Shown here one piece after another: positions 34,093 to 43,606 of a stretch of DNA of 64,000 nt; positions within the stretch are counted from its first letter, which is position 1; each line of letters begins with the position of its first letter. Made by a program: the position numbers and the translations under genes. The DNA lies in contig NZ_JAKOGG010000002.1 in the NCBI RefSeq assembly GCF_022321485.1, positions 453,986-517,985 of the forward strand, in the 5' to 3' direction. Source of the DNA: Shewanella electrica. Its GTDB lineage: Bacteria > Pseudomonadota > Gammaproteobacteria > Enterobacterales > Shewanellaceae. The notes beneath the pieces were generated by a model. It was not told the origin of the DNA. It worked only from the letters and a program-made list of their open reading frames with translations, and did no database searches.

Positions 34093-34953
34093 ATGATCAC
34101 AGAACTTACATCAATAGATCTGCACTGTCACTCGACAGCATCAGATGGTCACCTTTCTCCCGCTGACATTGTGGCTCGTGCCATGGCGCAGGGCGTGGAT
34201 GTGTTGGCGATTACTGATCACGATACAGTTGCAGGCTTGCCTGAAGCGCACGCTTTCAATCAACAGCAAGCAACACCACTGACGTTAGTCAACGGCGTGG
34301 AGATTTCTACTCGCTGGCACGCTTATGACATTCACATTGTTGGGTTAGGCTTTGACCGCGAACAGCCAGAGCTGCTGGCGTTTATGGAAAACCAACGCGA
34401 ACTACGAGAAGCCCGTGCCAAAGAGATTGGTACTCGGCTCGAAAAGGCGGGTATTGCTGGCGCATATGAGGGGGCCAAGGCGCTCGCAGGCGAGGCTGCT
34501 ATTAGCCGCGCGCATTATGCCCGCTTCTTGGTGGAACAGGGCATCGTCGATGATATCGGCAAAGTCTTTAAACGGTATTTAGCCCGCGGTAAAACCGGAT
34601 ATGTACCAAATAATTGGGGCGATATGGCAACGGCTATCAGCCTGATTCATAATGCGGGCGGCATTGCAGTACTGGCTCATCCGAGCGGTTATCAATTAAG
34701 TGGCAAGTGGTTAAAACGCTTGGTGAACGACTTTGCTGAAGCGGGCGGCACCGCCATTGAAGTCGTGCTCGGGCAGCAGTCTCCCGACGATTTAGTACAA
34801 CTGGGCGCGTTGGCAAACCAGCGCGGCTTATATGCCTCTGTCGGCAGCGATTTTCATTTTCCCGGCCGTTGGCTGGAGTTGGGGCGTAATTTAAAACGTC
34901 CAAAAGGGTTGCAGTGGGTGTGGCAGTCCCCGCAATGGAAGGTAAATTTATGA
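34093..34953 (+). CDS. rnm: PHP-domain 5'-3' exoribonuclease RNase AM
   Basis: The 286-residue protein matches E. coli Rnm (YciV/TrpH). Metal-binding PHP motifs are IDLHCHSTASDG, ITDHDT, the GVEIS glutamate, AVLAHPSGY and GSDFHFPG. In E. coli it trims 5' ends of small structured RNAs and can act on 3',5'-nucleotide bisphosphates. I choose ATG 34093 because homologues have about ten residues before the first His motif; an in-frame GTG at 34039 would add an unmatched extension. It is divergent from the trp operon, as in E. coli, and overlaps yciO by 4 bp. Confidence 0.9.
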   Translation: MITELTSIDLHCHSTASDGHLSPADIVARAMAQGVDVLAITDHDTVAGLPEAHAFNQQQATPLTLVNGVEISTRWHAYDIHIVGLGFDREQPELLAFMENQRELREARAKEIGTRLEKAGIAGAYEGAKALAGEAAISRAHYARFLVEQGIVDDIGKVFKRYLARGKTGYVPNNWGDMATAISLIHNAGGIAVLAHPSGYQLSGKWLKRLVNDFAEAGGTAIEVVLGQQSPDDLVQLGALANQRGLYASVGSDFHFPGRWLELGRNLKRPKGLQWVWQSPQWKVNL

Positions 34954-35570
34954 GTCAGTTTTTTTATGTACATGAGGTGAATCCTCAACCCCGTTTAATC
35001 AACCAAGCGGTAAGCATTTTGCGCAACGGCGGCGTGATTGTGTATCCGACCGATTCCGGCTATGCGTTGGGCTGTATGATTGGCGATAAAAACGCTATGA
35101 CCCGCATCGGACGCATTCGACAACTGGGAGAAAACCACGAGTACACCTTAATGTGCCGTGATTTGTCCGAGCTATCTACCTATGCCCGCGTTGATAACCA
35201 AGCGTTTCGCGTGTTAAAAAATAACACGCCGGGGCCATACACGTTTATTTTCAAAGCCACCAAAGATGTGCCGCGTCGTCTGCAAAACGAGAAAAAACGC
35301 ACTATTGGTATTCGTGTGCCAAATAACGTGATTGCGCTGGCGCTGCTGGAAGCATTGGAAGAGCCGCTGATGTCGACCAGTTTGATTCTGCCGGGCAACG
35401 ATTTTACCGAATCCGATCCTGAGCAGATCCGTGATGAATTGGAACACCAAGTCGACGCGATTTTGAGTGGTGGTTATCTCGGCGAGAAGCCAACGACAGT
35501 GATTGATATGTCGGATGACAGCATGACCATTTTGCGTGAAGGCTCTGGCGACGTTACGCCATTTTTGTAA
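34950..35570 (+). CDS. yciO: YciO, threonylcarbamoyl-AMP synthase paralogue
   Basis: The 206-residue YrdC/Sua5-fold protein has the same length as E. coli YciO. The typical start VHEVNPQPRLINQAV is followed by GGVIVYPTDSGYALGC, and KRTIGIRVPNNVIAL lies further on. YciO is a paralogue of TsaC of the tRNA t6A pathway with an unclear physiological role. I use ATG 34950, within the ATGA overlap with rnm and after GGAAGG; the GTG at 34914 lies inside rnm. Translational coupling with rnm is likely. Confidence 0.92.
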   Translation: MSQFFYVHEVNPQPRLINQAVSILRNGGVIVYPTDSGYALGCMIGDKNAMTRIGRIRQLGENHEYTLMCRDLSELSTYARVDNQAFRVLKNNTPGPYTFIFKATKDVPRRLQNEKKRTIGIRVPNNVIALALLEALEEPLMSTSLILPGNDFTESDPEQIRDELEHQVDAILSGGYLGEKPTTVIDMSDDSMTILREGSGDVTPFL

Positions 35571-35587
35571 GGTAGCACCACGCCAGC

Positions 35588-36391
35588 ATGACGTTATCGA
35601 GTGAAGGAATACAGCAAAGTTTGCCTCTGGCAGTGGTGCGCGGTGAAGCGTTTACCGAACTGCCTGCGGATCTGTTTATTCCGCCAGAAGCCCTAGCGGT
35701 ATTTTTGGAAGCCTTTGAGGGACCACTCGATCTCTTGTTGTATCTGATCCGTAAACAAAAACTCGATGTGGTGGATTTGCCGTTGCAGCAGATTACCGCG
35801 CAATATCTGGAATACATTGAGATGTTGCAGGGCGCACGGGTCGAGTTAGCGGCGGATTATTTGGTGATGGCGGCCACGCTAGCGGAAATTAAATCGCGCT
35901 TACTGTTGCCGCGGCCAGAGCTGGAAATGGAAGAAGAAGAGGAAGATCCGCGGGCGGTATTGATCCGTCAGTTGAAAGCCTATGAAACCATTAAAGACGC
36001 CGCCGTCAACTTAGACGAACTCCCTCGATTGCAACGTGATGTATTTGCTGCCACCGCGGTGCCTGCCCCCGACATTCGCCCCAAGCAAATTCCGCCGTCA
36101 GTGAGTTTACGTGAAATCGCGCTGGCGTTTGGCGAAGTGCTGAAACGTATCGAAGCCAGTGGCGACCATCAAGTGCGGCAGGAGCAGTTATCCACCCGCG
36201 AACGCATGAGCCAGATTTTGATGAAACTTTCTAGTGAGCACTACACGCCATTTACTGAGTTATTTGAGTTGAGTGAAGGCCGTGCTGGTGTGGTGGTGAG
36301 TTTTCTAGCGTTGATGGAATTGGTCAAAGAGTTGCTGGTGGAGTTGGTGCAGACCGAACCGTTTGCGCCAATTTATTTGAAAGCATTTTAG
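35588..36391 (+). CDS. scpA: Segregation and condensation protein A
   Basis: The 267-residue kleisin has the N-terminal SMC-binding helix (FEGPLDLLLYLIRKQKLDV), a middle ScpB-binding region and the C-terminal winged helix (SVSLREIALAFGEVL onward, and PFTELFELSEGRAGVVVSFL). With ScpB it bridges an SMC dimer in chromosome condensation. An acidic tract at about residues 116-124 is species-typical. It is followed closely by scpB. Confidence 0.93.
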   Translation: MTLSSEGIQQSLPLAVVRGEAFTELPADLFIPPEALAVFLEAFEGPLDLLLYLIRKQKLDVVDLPLQQITAQYLEYIEMLQGARVELAADYLVMAATLAEIKSRLLLPRPELEMEEEEEDPRAVLIRQLKAYETIKDAAVNLDELPRLQRDVFAATAVPAPDIRPKQIPPSVSLREIALAFGEVLKRIEASGDHQVRQEQLSTRERMSQILMKLSSEHYTPFTELFELSEGRAGVVVSFLALMELVKELLVELVQTEPFAPIYLKAF

Positions 36392-36402
36392 GATGTGACG
36401 CC

Positions 36403-37005
36403 GTGGCGCAAATTAATAATCTACAATTAAAACAGTTGGTTGAAGCTGCAATTTTTGTACAAGGCAAGGCGGTAACGCTTAAAACCCTGCGCGAAACCGT
36501 GCTGGCTGACTATGCCGTATCACGCGAGCGCTTAAAAGCGGTCGTGGATGAACTGGTGGTAGATTACCAAGAACGCGGCGTGCAGTTAGTCAAAGTTGCT
36601 GGTGGTTATCGCTTTCAAACTCGCGACAGTTTGAGTATTGCGCTGCAGAGTTTATGGCAAGAACAAGCACCACGATACAGCCGTGCCACCTTAGAAACGC
36701 TGGCGGTTATTGCTTATCGTCAACCCGTAACACGCGGCGAAATTGAAGCGGTACGCGGTGTGGCGGTAAGCAGCCAAATCATTAAAAATCTGGCTGATCG
36801 CGGCTGGATTAAAGCCGTTGGTCACAAAGAAGTGCCCGGTCGGCCATCACTTTATGCCACAACGGCTGAGTTTCTGGGCTATTTTGGCTTAGACACCTTG
36901 CGTGATCTGCCACCGCTGACCGATGCCGAATCGTTAGATGCGGTATTCTCCGGCATGAAAAATGTGCCAGAAGAGCCGGAAGTATCAGAAACGCCGCTTC
37001 AATAG
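36403..37005 (+). CDS. scpB: Segregation and condensation protein B
   Basis: The 200-residue protein has two winged-helix domains (residues about 8-80 and 90-165; ATLETLAVIAYRQPVTRGEI and SSQIIKNLADRGWIKAVG are landmark segments). It forms a dimer on ScpA in the SMC complex. It starts at GTG 36403, 11 bp after scpA, with GGA about 9 nt upstream. The acidic C-terminal tail is unstructured. Confidence 0.93.
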   Translation: MAQINNLQLKQLVEAAIFVQGKAVTLKTLRETVLADYAVSRERLKAVVDELVVDYQERGVQLVKVAGGYRFQTRDSLSIALQSLWQEQAPRYSRATLETLAVIAYRQPVTRGEIEAVRGVAVSSQIIKNLADRGWIKAVGHKEVPGRPSLYATTAEFLGYFGLDTLRDLPPLTDAESLDAVFSGMKNVPEEPEVSETPLQ

Positions 37006-37215
37006 CAGCTGATGACGATTGTTCCGCCAAGCCTTGTCCACTTTGTAGGATTTTTTCATGCATCGTTGAGCGAATTTCTATCAGCTCAAGCATTCCTCAT
37101 GTATAATCGCGGGCTGCCTTACTGCTGTTTGGCCGCTGAGTGATTCCGCCCTTTGCCAATCATCTTTTGATGGAAGCAGTAACCGATAAACATTTATCAA
37201 ATAAGTGAATTTTAC

Positions 37216-38100
37216 ATGAGTGAAAAATTGCAGAAAGTCTTGGCCCGAGCAGGCCATGGCTCCCGTCGTGAGATGGAGGCATGGATTGCTGCAGGCCGGG
37301 TGAGTGTCGAAGGCGAGATCGCCACATTAGGTGACCGTATCGAAGCCGACGCCAAAGTGCGTATCGATGGCCGCCTGGTATCGCTCAAGTCAGCCGATGA
37401 AGTGATTTGTCGTGTGCTGGCTTATCACAAACCAGAAGGGGAGATCTGCTCCCGTAAAGATCCTGAAGGTCGTCCAACGGTATTTGACCGTTTGCCACGT
37501 ACCAAAGACAGCCGCTGGGTTGCCGTAGGTCGTTTAGACATTAACACCTCAGGGCTGTTGCTGTTTACCTCTGACGGTGAACTGGCTAACCGTTTGATGC
37601 ACCCATCTAGCGAAGTTGAGCGTGAATACGCCGTACGTACGTTTGGTGAAGTGACTGACGCTACCGTACAGCAACTGCGTACCGGCGTGACCTTGGAAGA
37701 TGGTCCAGCTCAATTTGATGCGATCAAATCGGCAGGTGGTGAAGGTATCAACCAATGGTGGCACGTGGTGCTGCGTGAAGGGCGTAACCGCGAAGTACGT
37801 CGTCTGTGGGAAGCCGTCAGTGTGCAAGTTAGCCGCCTGATCCGTGTGCGCTATGGCATGATCGAGTTGCCAAAAACCTTGCCTCGCGGCGGTTGGCTGG
37901 AGTTGCCGCTTGACCAAGTAAACTATCTGCGTCAAATCGCTGGTTTACAAGCGGAAGAGCGTTCACTGCTGGGGATGGACAAACACAGTGTGGCGCGTGC
38001 TCAAGTGCGTAGCGCTAAGGTGCGCCGTGCGGTGCGTAAGCACAAAACCACTGGCACTGCGAGCAATGGCCGCAAAGCGCCAACTCGTACCCGTAGCTAA
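37216..38100 (+). CDS. rluB: 23S rRNA pseudouridine-2605 synthase
   Basis: The 294-residue protein has an S4 RNA-binding domain ([22 protein letters not shown], in two parts at residues 3-45) and a pseudouridine synthase domain with the catalytic Asp in [14 protein letters not shown] and [11 protein letters not shown]. RluB of E. coli modifies U2605 of 23S rRNA. The basic tail (about 255-294) is normal for the family. The scpAB-rluB order is conserved in many gammaproteobacteria. A strong terminator follows. Confidence 0.92.
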   Translation: MSEKLQKVLARAGHGSRREMEAWIAAGRVSVEGEIATLGDRIEADAKVRIDGRLVSLKSADEVICRVLAYHKPEGEICSRKDPEGRPTVFDRLPRTKDSRWVAVGRLDINTSGLLLFTSDGELANRLMHPSSEVEREYAVRTFGEVTDATVQQLRTGVTLEDGPAQFDAIKSAGGEGINQWWHVVLREGRNREVRRLWEAVSVQVSRLIRVRYGMIELPKTLPRGGWLELPLDQVNYLRQIAGLQAEERSLLGMDKHSVARAQVRSAKVRRAVRKHKTTGTASNGRKAPTRTRS

Positions 38101-38122
38101 GGTTACGACGCTGCTTGTTCCA

Positions 38123-38150
38123 ACAAAAGGCCGCATTTGCGGCCTTTTGT
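38123..38150 (+). terminator. Terminator of rluB
   Basis: ACAAAAGGCCGC (38123-38134) pairs with GCGGCCTTTTGT (38139-38150) around a 4-nt loop, giving a 12-bp stem with a T-run in the 3' arm. Confidence 0.85.
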
Positions 38151-38183
38151 GTTATATAAATGGAAAAAACGTCGGAGCACACC

Positions 38184-39107
38184 ATGAAACTGCTGAGTTG
38201 CCAGCGCATATGGGATCAGGCAAATCACAATGCGTTTACTGATCTTTGTGAGTTTAACGGCCATCTTTACACCGTGTTTAGAGAAGGTGCGGAACACATA
38301 TCACCTGATGGTGCGTTCAGATTACTCAGTAGCAACGATGATGGTGAACATTGGCAAAGTGTGGCGCATTTCACCTCGCCGATAGCGGATTTAAGAGACG
38401 GCAAACTGTTAGTCGCCAACGGTCGGTTATGGGTGTTTGGTGCGGCGGCAATGCATGATAAAACGCCGTTACAGTCGTTGATGTGGTACTCAGATAATGG
38501 CGTCGACTGGAGTGAAACGACGGAAGTTGGCGAGCGCGGTTATTGGTTGTGGGGGCTAACGGTTGCTGCTGATGGCGTTTACGGTGTGGGTTATCGCGCG
38601 GGGGCTGATGGTGATACCCGTTTGTATCGCAGTGACTTGCCGCATGCAGATAAGTTGTTGGTGTTTATGCCATTGTTGGCGCCGCTGCAAGCAGATGGTT
38701 ATGTTAACGAATCTGCCTTGTTGTTTGAGCAGCATCAAGCGGTGTGCTTGTTACGCCGAGATCCTGTGTGGGATAGCCAACGTAATGCGTTGTTTGGCCA
38801 ATCTGTTTATCCTTATTCCGAATGGCACTGGTGTGAATTAGATCAGCGCATCGGTGGGCCGGCGATGGTTCGATGTGGCGAGCGTTTGATTGCTATTGTA
38901 CGCTTGTACGATCAACGGGTACGAACAGCGGTCGTTGAAGTTGACCCGGTTAAGCAAACCATCATTGAACTGCTTAGCTTACCCTCTGGTGGTGATACCA
39001 GTTACGCTGGCATTGTGCAGCGAGATGAACAACTACTGGTGAGTTATTACTCCAGCCATGAAGGCAAAACGGCGATCTACTTTGCGCGTATCAACCTTGG
39101 GCAATAA
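38184..39107 (+). CDS. Sialidase-like beta-propeller protein, function unknown
   Basis: I use ATG 38184 (GGAG, 6-nt spacing), giving 307 residues without a signal peptide. Two Asp-box motifs (SSNDDGEHW near residue 55 and YSDNGVDW near 105) and regularly spaced strand repeats indicate a sialidase-superfamily propeller. The arginine triad of true sialidases is not evident, so enzyme activity is uncertain. It lies behind the rluB terminator and so has its own promoter; its M14 peptidase neighbour converges on it. Confidence 0.65.
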   Translation: MKLLSCQRIWDQANHNAFTDLCEFNGHLYTVFREGAEHISPDGAFRLLSSNDDGEHWQSVAHFTSPIADLRDGKLLVANGRLWVFGAAAMHDKTPLQSLMWYSDNGVDWSETTEVGERGYWLWGLTVAADGVYGVGYRAGADGDTRLYRSDLPHADKLLVFMPLLAPLQADGYVNESALLFEQHQAVCLLRRDPVWDSQRNALFGQSVYPYSEWHWCELDQRIGGPAMVRCGERLIAIVRLYDQRVRTAVVEVDPVKQTIIELLSLPSGGDTSYAGIVQRDEQLLVSYYSSHEGKTAIYFARINLGQ

Positions 39108-39128
39108 CAGCACGCCAACGAATAAAAA

Positions 39129-39150
39129 GGGCGCTTATCAGTAAGCGCCC
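39129..39150 (-). terminator. Terminator of the yciK/M14 peptidase unit
   Basis: GGGCGCTTA (39129-39137) pairs with TAAGCGCCC (39142-39150). On the minus strand it is followed by TTTTTATT, directly after the M14 gene stop codon. Confidence 0.8.
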
Positions 39151-39158
39151 AATCAGCT

Positions 39159-40067
39159 TTAGCGTTGCAGCAGAAAGTCCAACGCACCTTTCACCGCCGC
39201 CACTTGCGCTTGATTACAGATATCGTCAGTTGCTTTAGGGCTATCAGGATACACTTCAGTGGTGCAACTGTAGGCCGCACCAGTAATACTGGCGCATAAG
39301 CCTAGCTGTTTGAGCGCATATTCGATCACGCCCGGTTGCACTACTGGTGAACCGATAATGTTGCCATCTTTGTCGGCGGGAGCAATGTGCGTCACCTTAG
39401 CAACGGCGTCGATAATCGCTTTGTGGAATGCTGGCTGCGGGCTAGCGCTATCATCGACGTTATAAAAGCCATCTGGGATTTCGCCGGGAGCAATATATTT
39501 GCCATCGCGGGCGGCTAACGCGGGACGGAACTCAGTTTCATCGGTATCGGTGGTTTCGTGCAGGTCTATATGCGCTAAAAACTGCACTTGTTGCTCAGCA
39601 ACTAACTGCATCAGTGCCGCGGATTCTTCGGCAGGGGAGTTTGCCACGAAGTTACGGTTAGGATCGAGCGCTAATGGATTCCAGCGGTTAATCACCTCAT
39701 AACCCCAAGGGCTAACGCACGGTGCAATCAGTAGATTAAAGTCAGCAAAATAATCCGCTGCGTAGTTTTTAGCAAATAACAATGCACCTTGTACACCGCT
39801 AGTTTCGTAGCCGTGCACTCCGCCTGTGACCAAAATACTCGGTTTGCTGTTATCCCAATTGGGGGATTTTAACGCAAATAGTGGGTAGCGCGTGGTGTCA
39901 TAACTCAGGGCGCCGTATTGCACGATATCGAACTGCGGTGCCAGCGCGATAATTTTCTCAACGACTTCTGTTTGGTAGCTACGTTTAATGGTTTGTGTGG
40001 CACGCCACTGTTGTTTTTCTGCATCGCCCCAAGGAGTGCCGGGCGTGCCAATTGGATAATGTTGCAT
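39159..40067 (-). CDS. M14-family zinc carboxypeptidase
   Basis: The start at ATG 40067 is preceded by AGGAAA and gives 302 residues. The zinc ligands H85 and E88 are in TGGVHGYETSG and the third His in AHIDLHETTD (H166 or H170); the Arg/Asn substrate motif is DPNRNF. This is the short cytoplasmic M14 type without a signal peptide, related to succinylglutamate desuccinylase-like peptidases. The substrate is unknown. It lies 29 bp downstream of yciK and probably shares its transcript. Confidence 0.82.
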   Translation of the reverse strand: MQHYPIGTPGTPWGDAEKQQWRATQTIKRSYQTEVVEKIIALAPQFDIVQYGALSYDTTRYPLFALKSPNWDNSKPSILVTGGVHGYETSGVQGALLFAKNYAADYFADFNLLIAPCVSPWGYEVINRWNPLALDPNRNFVANSPAEESAALMQLVAEQQVQFLAHIDLHETTDTDETEFRPALAARDGKYIAPGEIPDGFYNVDDSASPQPAFHKAIIDAVAKVTHIAPADKDGNIIGSPVVQPGVIEYALKQLGLCASITGAAYSCTTEVYPDSPKATDDICNQAQVAAVKGALDFLLQR

Positions 40068-40096
40068 AAGGTTTCCTGTGTCGAACATCGTGATGA

Positions 40097-40834
40097 TTAC
40101 TGGGCGTTGAACGCTTTGCCATTGTCGTTAAGGCTATCATCACCCATCAAATAGAGATAAACCGGCATGATGTCTGCTGGTGTTTTGAGTGTCATTGGAT
40201 CTTCCGCGGGATAAGCGCTAGCACGCATGCTGGTGCGAGTGCCGCCCGGATTAATGCTGTTGGTGCGAATATTACTGTCTTCAAGTTCATCGGCAAGGGT
40301 TTGCATCATTCCTTCGGTGGCGAATTTAGAAATCGCGTAGGCGCCCCAAAAGGCTCGGCCTTTACGGCCAACACTGCTGGAGGTAAAGATAATTGAGGCG
40401 CTTGGTGCGGCGCGCAGTAACGGCATAACCGCTTGCGTGAGTGCCGCTTGAGCGGTGACGTTGACTTTGAGTACGGTTTCCAACGAATCAATATCCATCT
40501 GCTCAATTAACCCGAGACTGCCCAGCAAACTCGCATTATGAAGCAGGCCATCAAGGCGGCCAAACTCGTGCGTAACAAGCTGTGCCAGTTCGGCATACTG
40601 CGCCGTGGTTGCTGTTTGCAAATCCAAGGTAATGATTGCTGGTGTGGCGCCACCATTAGCGACAATTTCATCGTAAACCTGAATCAGTTTCTGCTCTGTG
40701 CGACCAAGTAAGACCACTGTCGCGCCGTGAGCGGCGTAACTTAGCGCCGCTTGCTTACCAATGCCATCCCCAGCCCCGGTGATTAAAATGATTTTATTGG
40801 CGAGCAATGCCTGAGATGGCTGATATTCGAACAT
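40097..40834 (-). CDS. yciK: Short-chain dehydrogenase YciK
   Basis: The 245-residue SDR protein matches E. coli YciK: cofactor loop ITGAGDGIGKQAA, LDGLLHNASLLG, FTSSSVGRKGRAFWGAYAIS with catalytic Ser and Tyr-x3-Lys, and NPGGTRTSMRASAYP. It should be an NAD(P)-dependent oxidoreductase, substrate unknown. In E. coli it lies close to rluB and the yci genes as here. No ribosome site is obvious at the first ATG, though GGACCC lies upstream on the coding strand. Confidence 0.9.
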   Translation of the reverse strand: MFEYQPSQALLANKIILITGAGDGIGKQAALSYAAHGATVVLLGRTEQKLIQVYDEIVANGGATPAIITLDLQTATTAQYAELAQLVTHEFGRLDGLLHNASLLGSLGLIEQMDIDSLETVLKVNVTAQAALTQAVMPLLRAAPSASIIFTSSSVGRKGRAFWGAYAISKFATEGMMQTLADELEDSNIRTNSINPGGTRTSMRASAYPAEDPMTLKTPADIMPVYLYLMGDDSLNDNGKAFNAQ

Positions 40835-41092
40835 GTAATTTGGGTCCTTTTACGCGAAAAACCTTTTATATCGGCTATTTTACTAATATATTGCACGGGT
40901 TTTAAACACTCGTATAAATAACGATATTTTTACTAAGATTCATTTGTTATTGTGATGTAGATAAATTTCGATTCATGGATTAACTTTGAACATGAATATT
41001 TAGCGTTCCGCTAATGCGAATGCCTGCATATTGGGGTATCTAGGCTGTAATTTCGATGGAACACACTATTACAACAAGACTAAGGGTAAAAC

Positions 41093-43534
41093 ATGAAAAA
41101 GTTCTATTTGAGTGCAATCGCGGCATCGGTGCTCGCCTTAACTGGCTGTGGTGGCGATAGCAACAACGATGGCGGTGATAATGCTCAGCAAGTGACATAT
41201 TCTCATCTGGTATTTAATCCTACCGCGTCTCAAGTTCCGGTACCAAACGACCTACTGTTAAACGGCAGTTTCGATGGTACCTTATCCATGCCGAATGAAG
41301 CCACTGGTGATTATACCGATCCGACGATCGCCATTGGTGCATTAGATGGCTGGTCAACCACCCAACCGATCTCTATTGATGTGGCGCTTGCCAGTGACGA
41401 CGGCGTCGCTCGTACCTTATTGGCATCCTCTGTTGTTCAGCCCGGTGCAGTGCGTGTATTTGAAGCGACTAACGCTGGCCCATTGTCCAGCGACGCTGAT
41501 TGCCAAGACTTGCCAACCGCCAGTGCATGTAGTGTTGGTGCGGAGCTGACGTGGGGCGTGGATTTTGTTACTGCCGCTTCCGGTAACAGCATCGCCATCG
41601 TGCCATTAAAGCCGTTAAAGCCTGATACATCATATGTCTACGCCACCACCAATCTGATCACTGATAGTGCCGGTGAGCCGGTGATGCCGTCTGAAAGCTA
41701 CAGTGTATATCGTCAAGATGTTAATACTGCGCCAATCAATACCGCATCAACGTTGTGGCTACAACGTGTTATCAACAGTTACGAAAAGGGTATGGCGAGC
41801 ACGCATGGTGTGGATCTTACTAGCGTCACTTACAGCGGCATGTTTACCACACAGTCGATCAGCAATGTTTATGAAGCAGTGAAGTTAGCCATGTTGTCCA
41901 ATGATGCTTACGCTCCTCAGTGGGTACAAGCACCAACAGCTACAGGCATGACTATCGCGCAAGCAGCAGGGTTAACTGCTGACAGCGGTACCGCTTATGT
42001 GTTGGCTAATTTAGCCGATTTGTATGTGGGTACTTTACGGTTGCCAATTTACGGCGGCTGTTCATCTGCGGCTTGTTCCGGCATTGACACGCATTGGGTC
42101 GCAGTAGGTGATAGCCCAGTGGCGGTATTGCAAGCACTGCAAACTGGCCAACTCAGCATGGCTAACTACACCACACAAGCGCAAAACTATGGCATTGACC
42201 CTAGCGCAGCGCTGAGCAACCCATCTCTGTTAGCTGGTCGCGAATGGTTGATGGACAATGGCACTGCCGTGGATAAAACACGCCACTTGACCCGCTATAA
42301 CCCATTGCCCGCTGTGCAAGGTTATGAAGACGTTCCAGTGATGATGAGTGTGCCAAATGCTACTAAGTTAGCGGCATTCAATGCAGCACAAAATCGCCCA
42401 TTTACTGCACCAACTAATGGTTGGCCAACGACGATTGCAATGCATGGTTTAGGTGGGGGTAAAGAGATGGCGCTGGCCTATGCAGGAGCTTATGCTGCCG
42501 CTGGTCAAGCCGTTATTGCGATTGATATGCCGTTGCATGGTGCGCGTTCGTTTGATGCAAACAAAGATGGTGTGTATGAGATTTCTGCCACCGACCCATC
42601 ATTTGGCCGCGTGGTTGGCACTCCTGATGCGTTTGCTGCGGGCACCCCATTGGTATTTGTCAATATTGCCAGCACGCTGACCGTGCGCGATAACTTCCAT
42701 CAAGCGACGGTAGATGAGTTAGGTTTACGTCAAGCAATCAACCAATTGGCGACAACAGTACCTGATTTAGTTGATGCAACTAAGGTAACAGCACAAGGCA
42801 TGAGCTTAGGTGGTATTGTCGGTACAGACTTTGCGACCTATGCCAGCACTGGCGTGGTAGACCCAACCACCGGTAACACCTTGGCAAATCCATTTGAGTT
42901 GAAAGGGGCGTCATTAGTCGTTCCTGCTGGTGGTTTAGCGGGCGCGTTCGCAGGCTCAGCTGCATTTAGTCCGGTGTTGTTCACTAATGTGACCCAATCT
43001 GAGACCTTTAAACAGTTGGTAGCAGCGGCAAACACGGCTGGTTATGCAGAGGGCTCTGATGAGTACAACGCATTGGTGCAAACCGTTTATCAGCAGTTTA
43101 TTCCGACCTTTGCCTTTGCGGTACAAACAGCGATTGAAGCGGGTGATCCTATCAACCAAGCGGCACAGTTAGCGGCGTCTGGTTTACCGGTTCATTTGAT
43201 TGAAGTGGTGGGTGATGGTGCAGGTAACTTGAGCGATCAAACGTTGCCAAATCGCGTGGATGGTTTCCCATTGTCGGGCACCGAACCGTTGATCAGCGCA
43301 TTGGGATTGACCTGTGTGGACGGAACCGCTGTTGGTAGTGGTGTGGTCCGTTTTACGAAAGGGCACCACAGCTCGATTGTTAGCCCGGCAGAAGTGCCCG
43401 GTATGACCGATGGTATGGCGGCGCAAGCTACTGCCGAAATGCAAGCTCAAGTAGCGACATTCGCGGCGACGGCATCAGCAGGTACGGCAACGATTATGGT
43501 GAATAACAGCAGTGTCGTACAAAGCTGTAACTAA
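41093..43534 (+). CDS. VolA/Pla-1-type surface lipase lipoprotein
   Basis: The 813-residue protein starts with a lipoprotein signal (LALTGCGG, lipid-attached Cys near residue 19) and a Gly/Asp/Asn-rich linker. The bacterial virulence-factor lipase N-terminal domain follows (VPVPNDLLLNGSFDGTL). An alpha/beta-hydrolase core carries the nucleophile in GMSLGG (S571) and a late His near TKGHHSSIV. In Vibrio, VolA is a surface-exposed lysophospholipase used to feed on host lipids. It is a single-gene unit with its own terminator. Confidence 0.87.
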   Translation: MKKFYLSAIAASVLALTGCGGDSNNDGGDNAQQVTYSHLVFNPTASQVPVPNDLLLNGSFDGTLSMPNEATGDYTDPTIAIGALDGWSTTQPISIDVALASDDGVARTLLASSVVQPGAVRVFEATNAGPLSSDADCQDLPTASACSVGAELTWGVDFVTAASGNSIAIVPLKPLKPDTSYVYATTNLITDSAGEPVMPSESYSVYRQDVNTAPINTASTLWLQRVINSYEKGMASTHGVDLTSVTYSGMFTTQSISNVYEAVKLAMLSNDAYAPQWVQAPTATGMTIAQAAGLTADSGTAYVLANLADLYVGTLRLPIYGGCSSAACSGIDTHWVAVGDSPVAVLQALQTGQLSMANYTTQAQNYGIDPSAALSNPSLLAGREWLMDNGTAVDKTRHLTRYNPLPAVQGYEDVPVMMSVPNATKLAAFNAAQNRPFTAPTNGWPTTIAMHGLGGGKEMALAYAGAYAAAGQAVIAIDMPLHGARSFDANKDGVYEISATDPSFGRVVGTPDAFAAGTPLVFVNIASTLTVRDNFHQATVDELGLRQAINQLATTVPDLVDATKVTAQGMSLGGIVGTDFATYASTGVVDPTTGNTLANPFELKGASLVVPAGGLAGAFAGSAAFSPVLFTNVTQSETFKQLVAAANTAGYAEGSDEYNALVQTVYQQFIPTFAFAVQTAIEAGDPINQAAQLAASGLPVHLIEVVGDGAGNLSDQTLPNRVDGFPLSGTEPLISALGLTCVDGTAVGSGVVRFTKGHHSSIVSPAEVPGMTDGMAAQATAEMQAQVATFAATASAGTATIMVNNSSVVQSCN

Positions 43535-43552
43535 TCCGAACTAGCAATACGT

Positions 43553-43582
43553 AAAAAGCCCGATGAATTCATCGGGCTTTTT
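43553..43582. terminator. Bidirectional terminator between the lipase gene and xthA
   Basis: AAAAAGCCCGAT (43553-43564) pairs with ATCGGGCTTTTT (43571-43582). A/T-runs on both sides allow it to act in both directions. Confidence 0.85.
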
Positions 43583-43606
43583 AATTTGAGCTTTATAGCC
43601 ATTAGC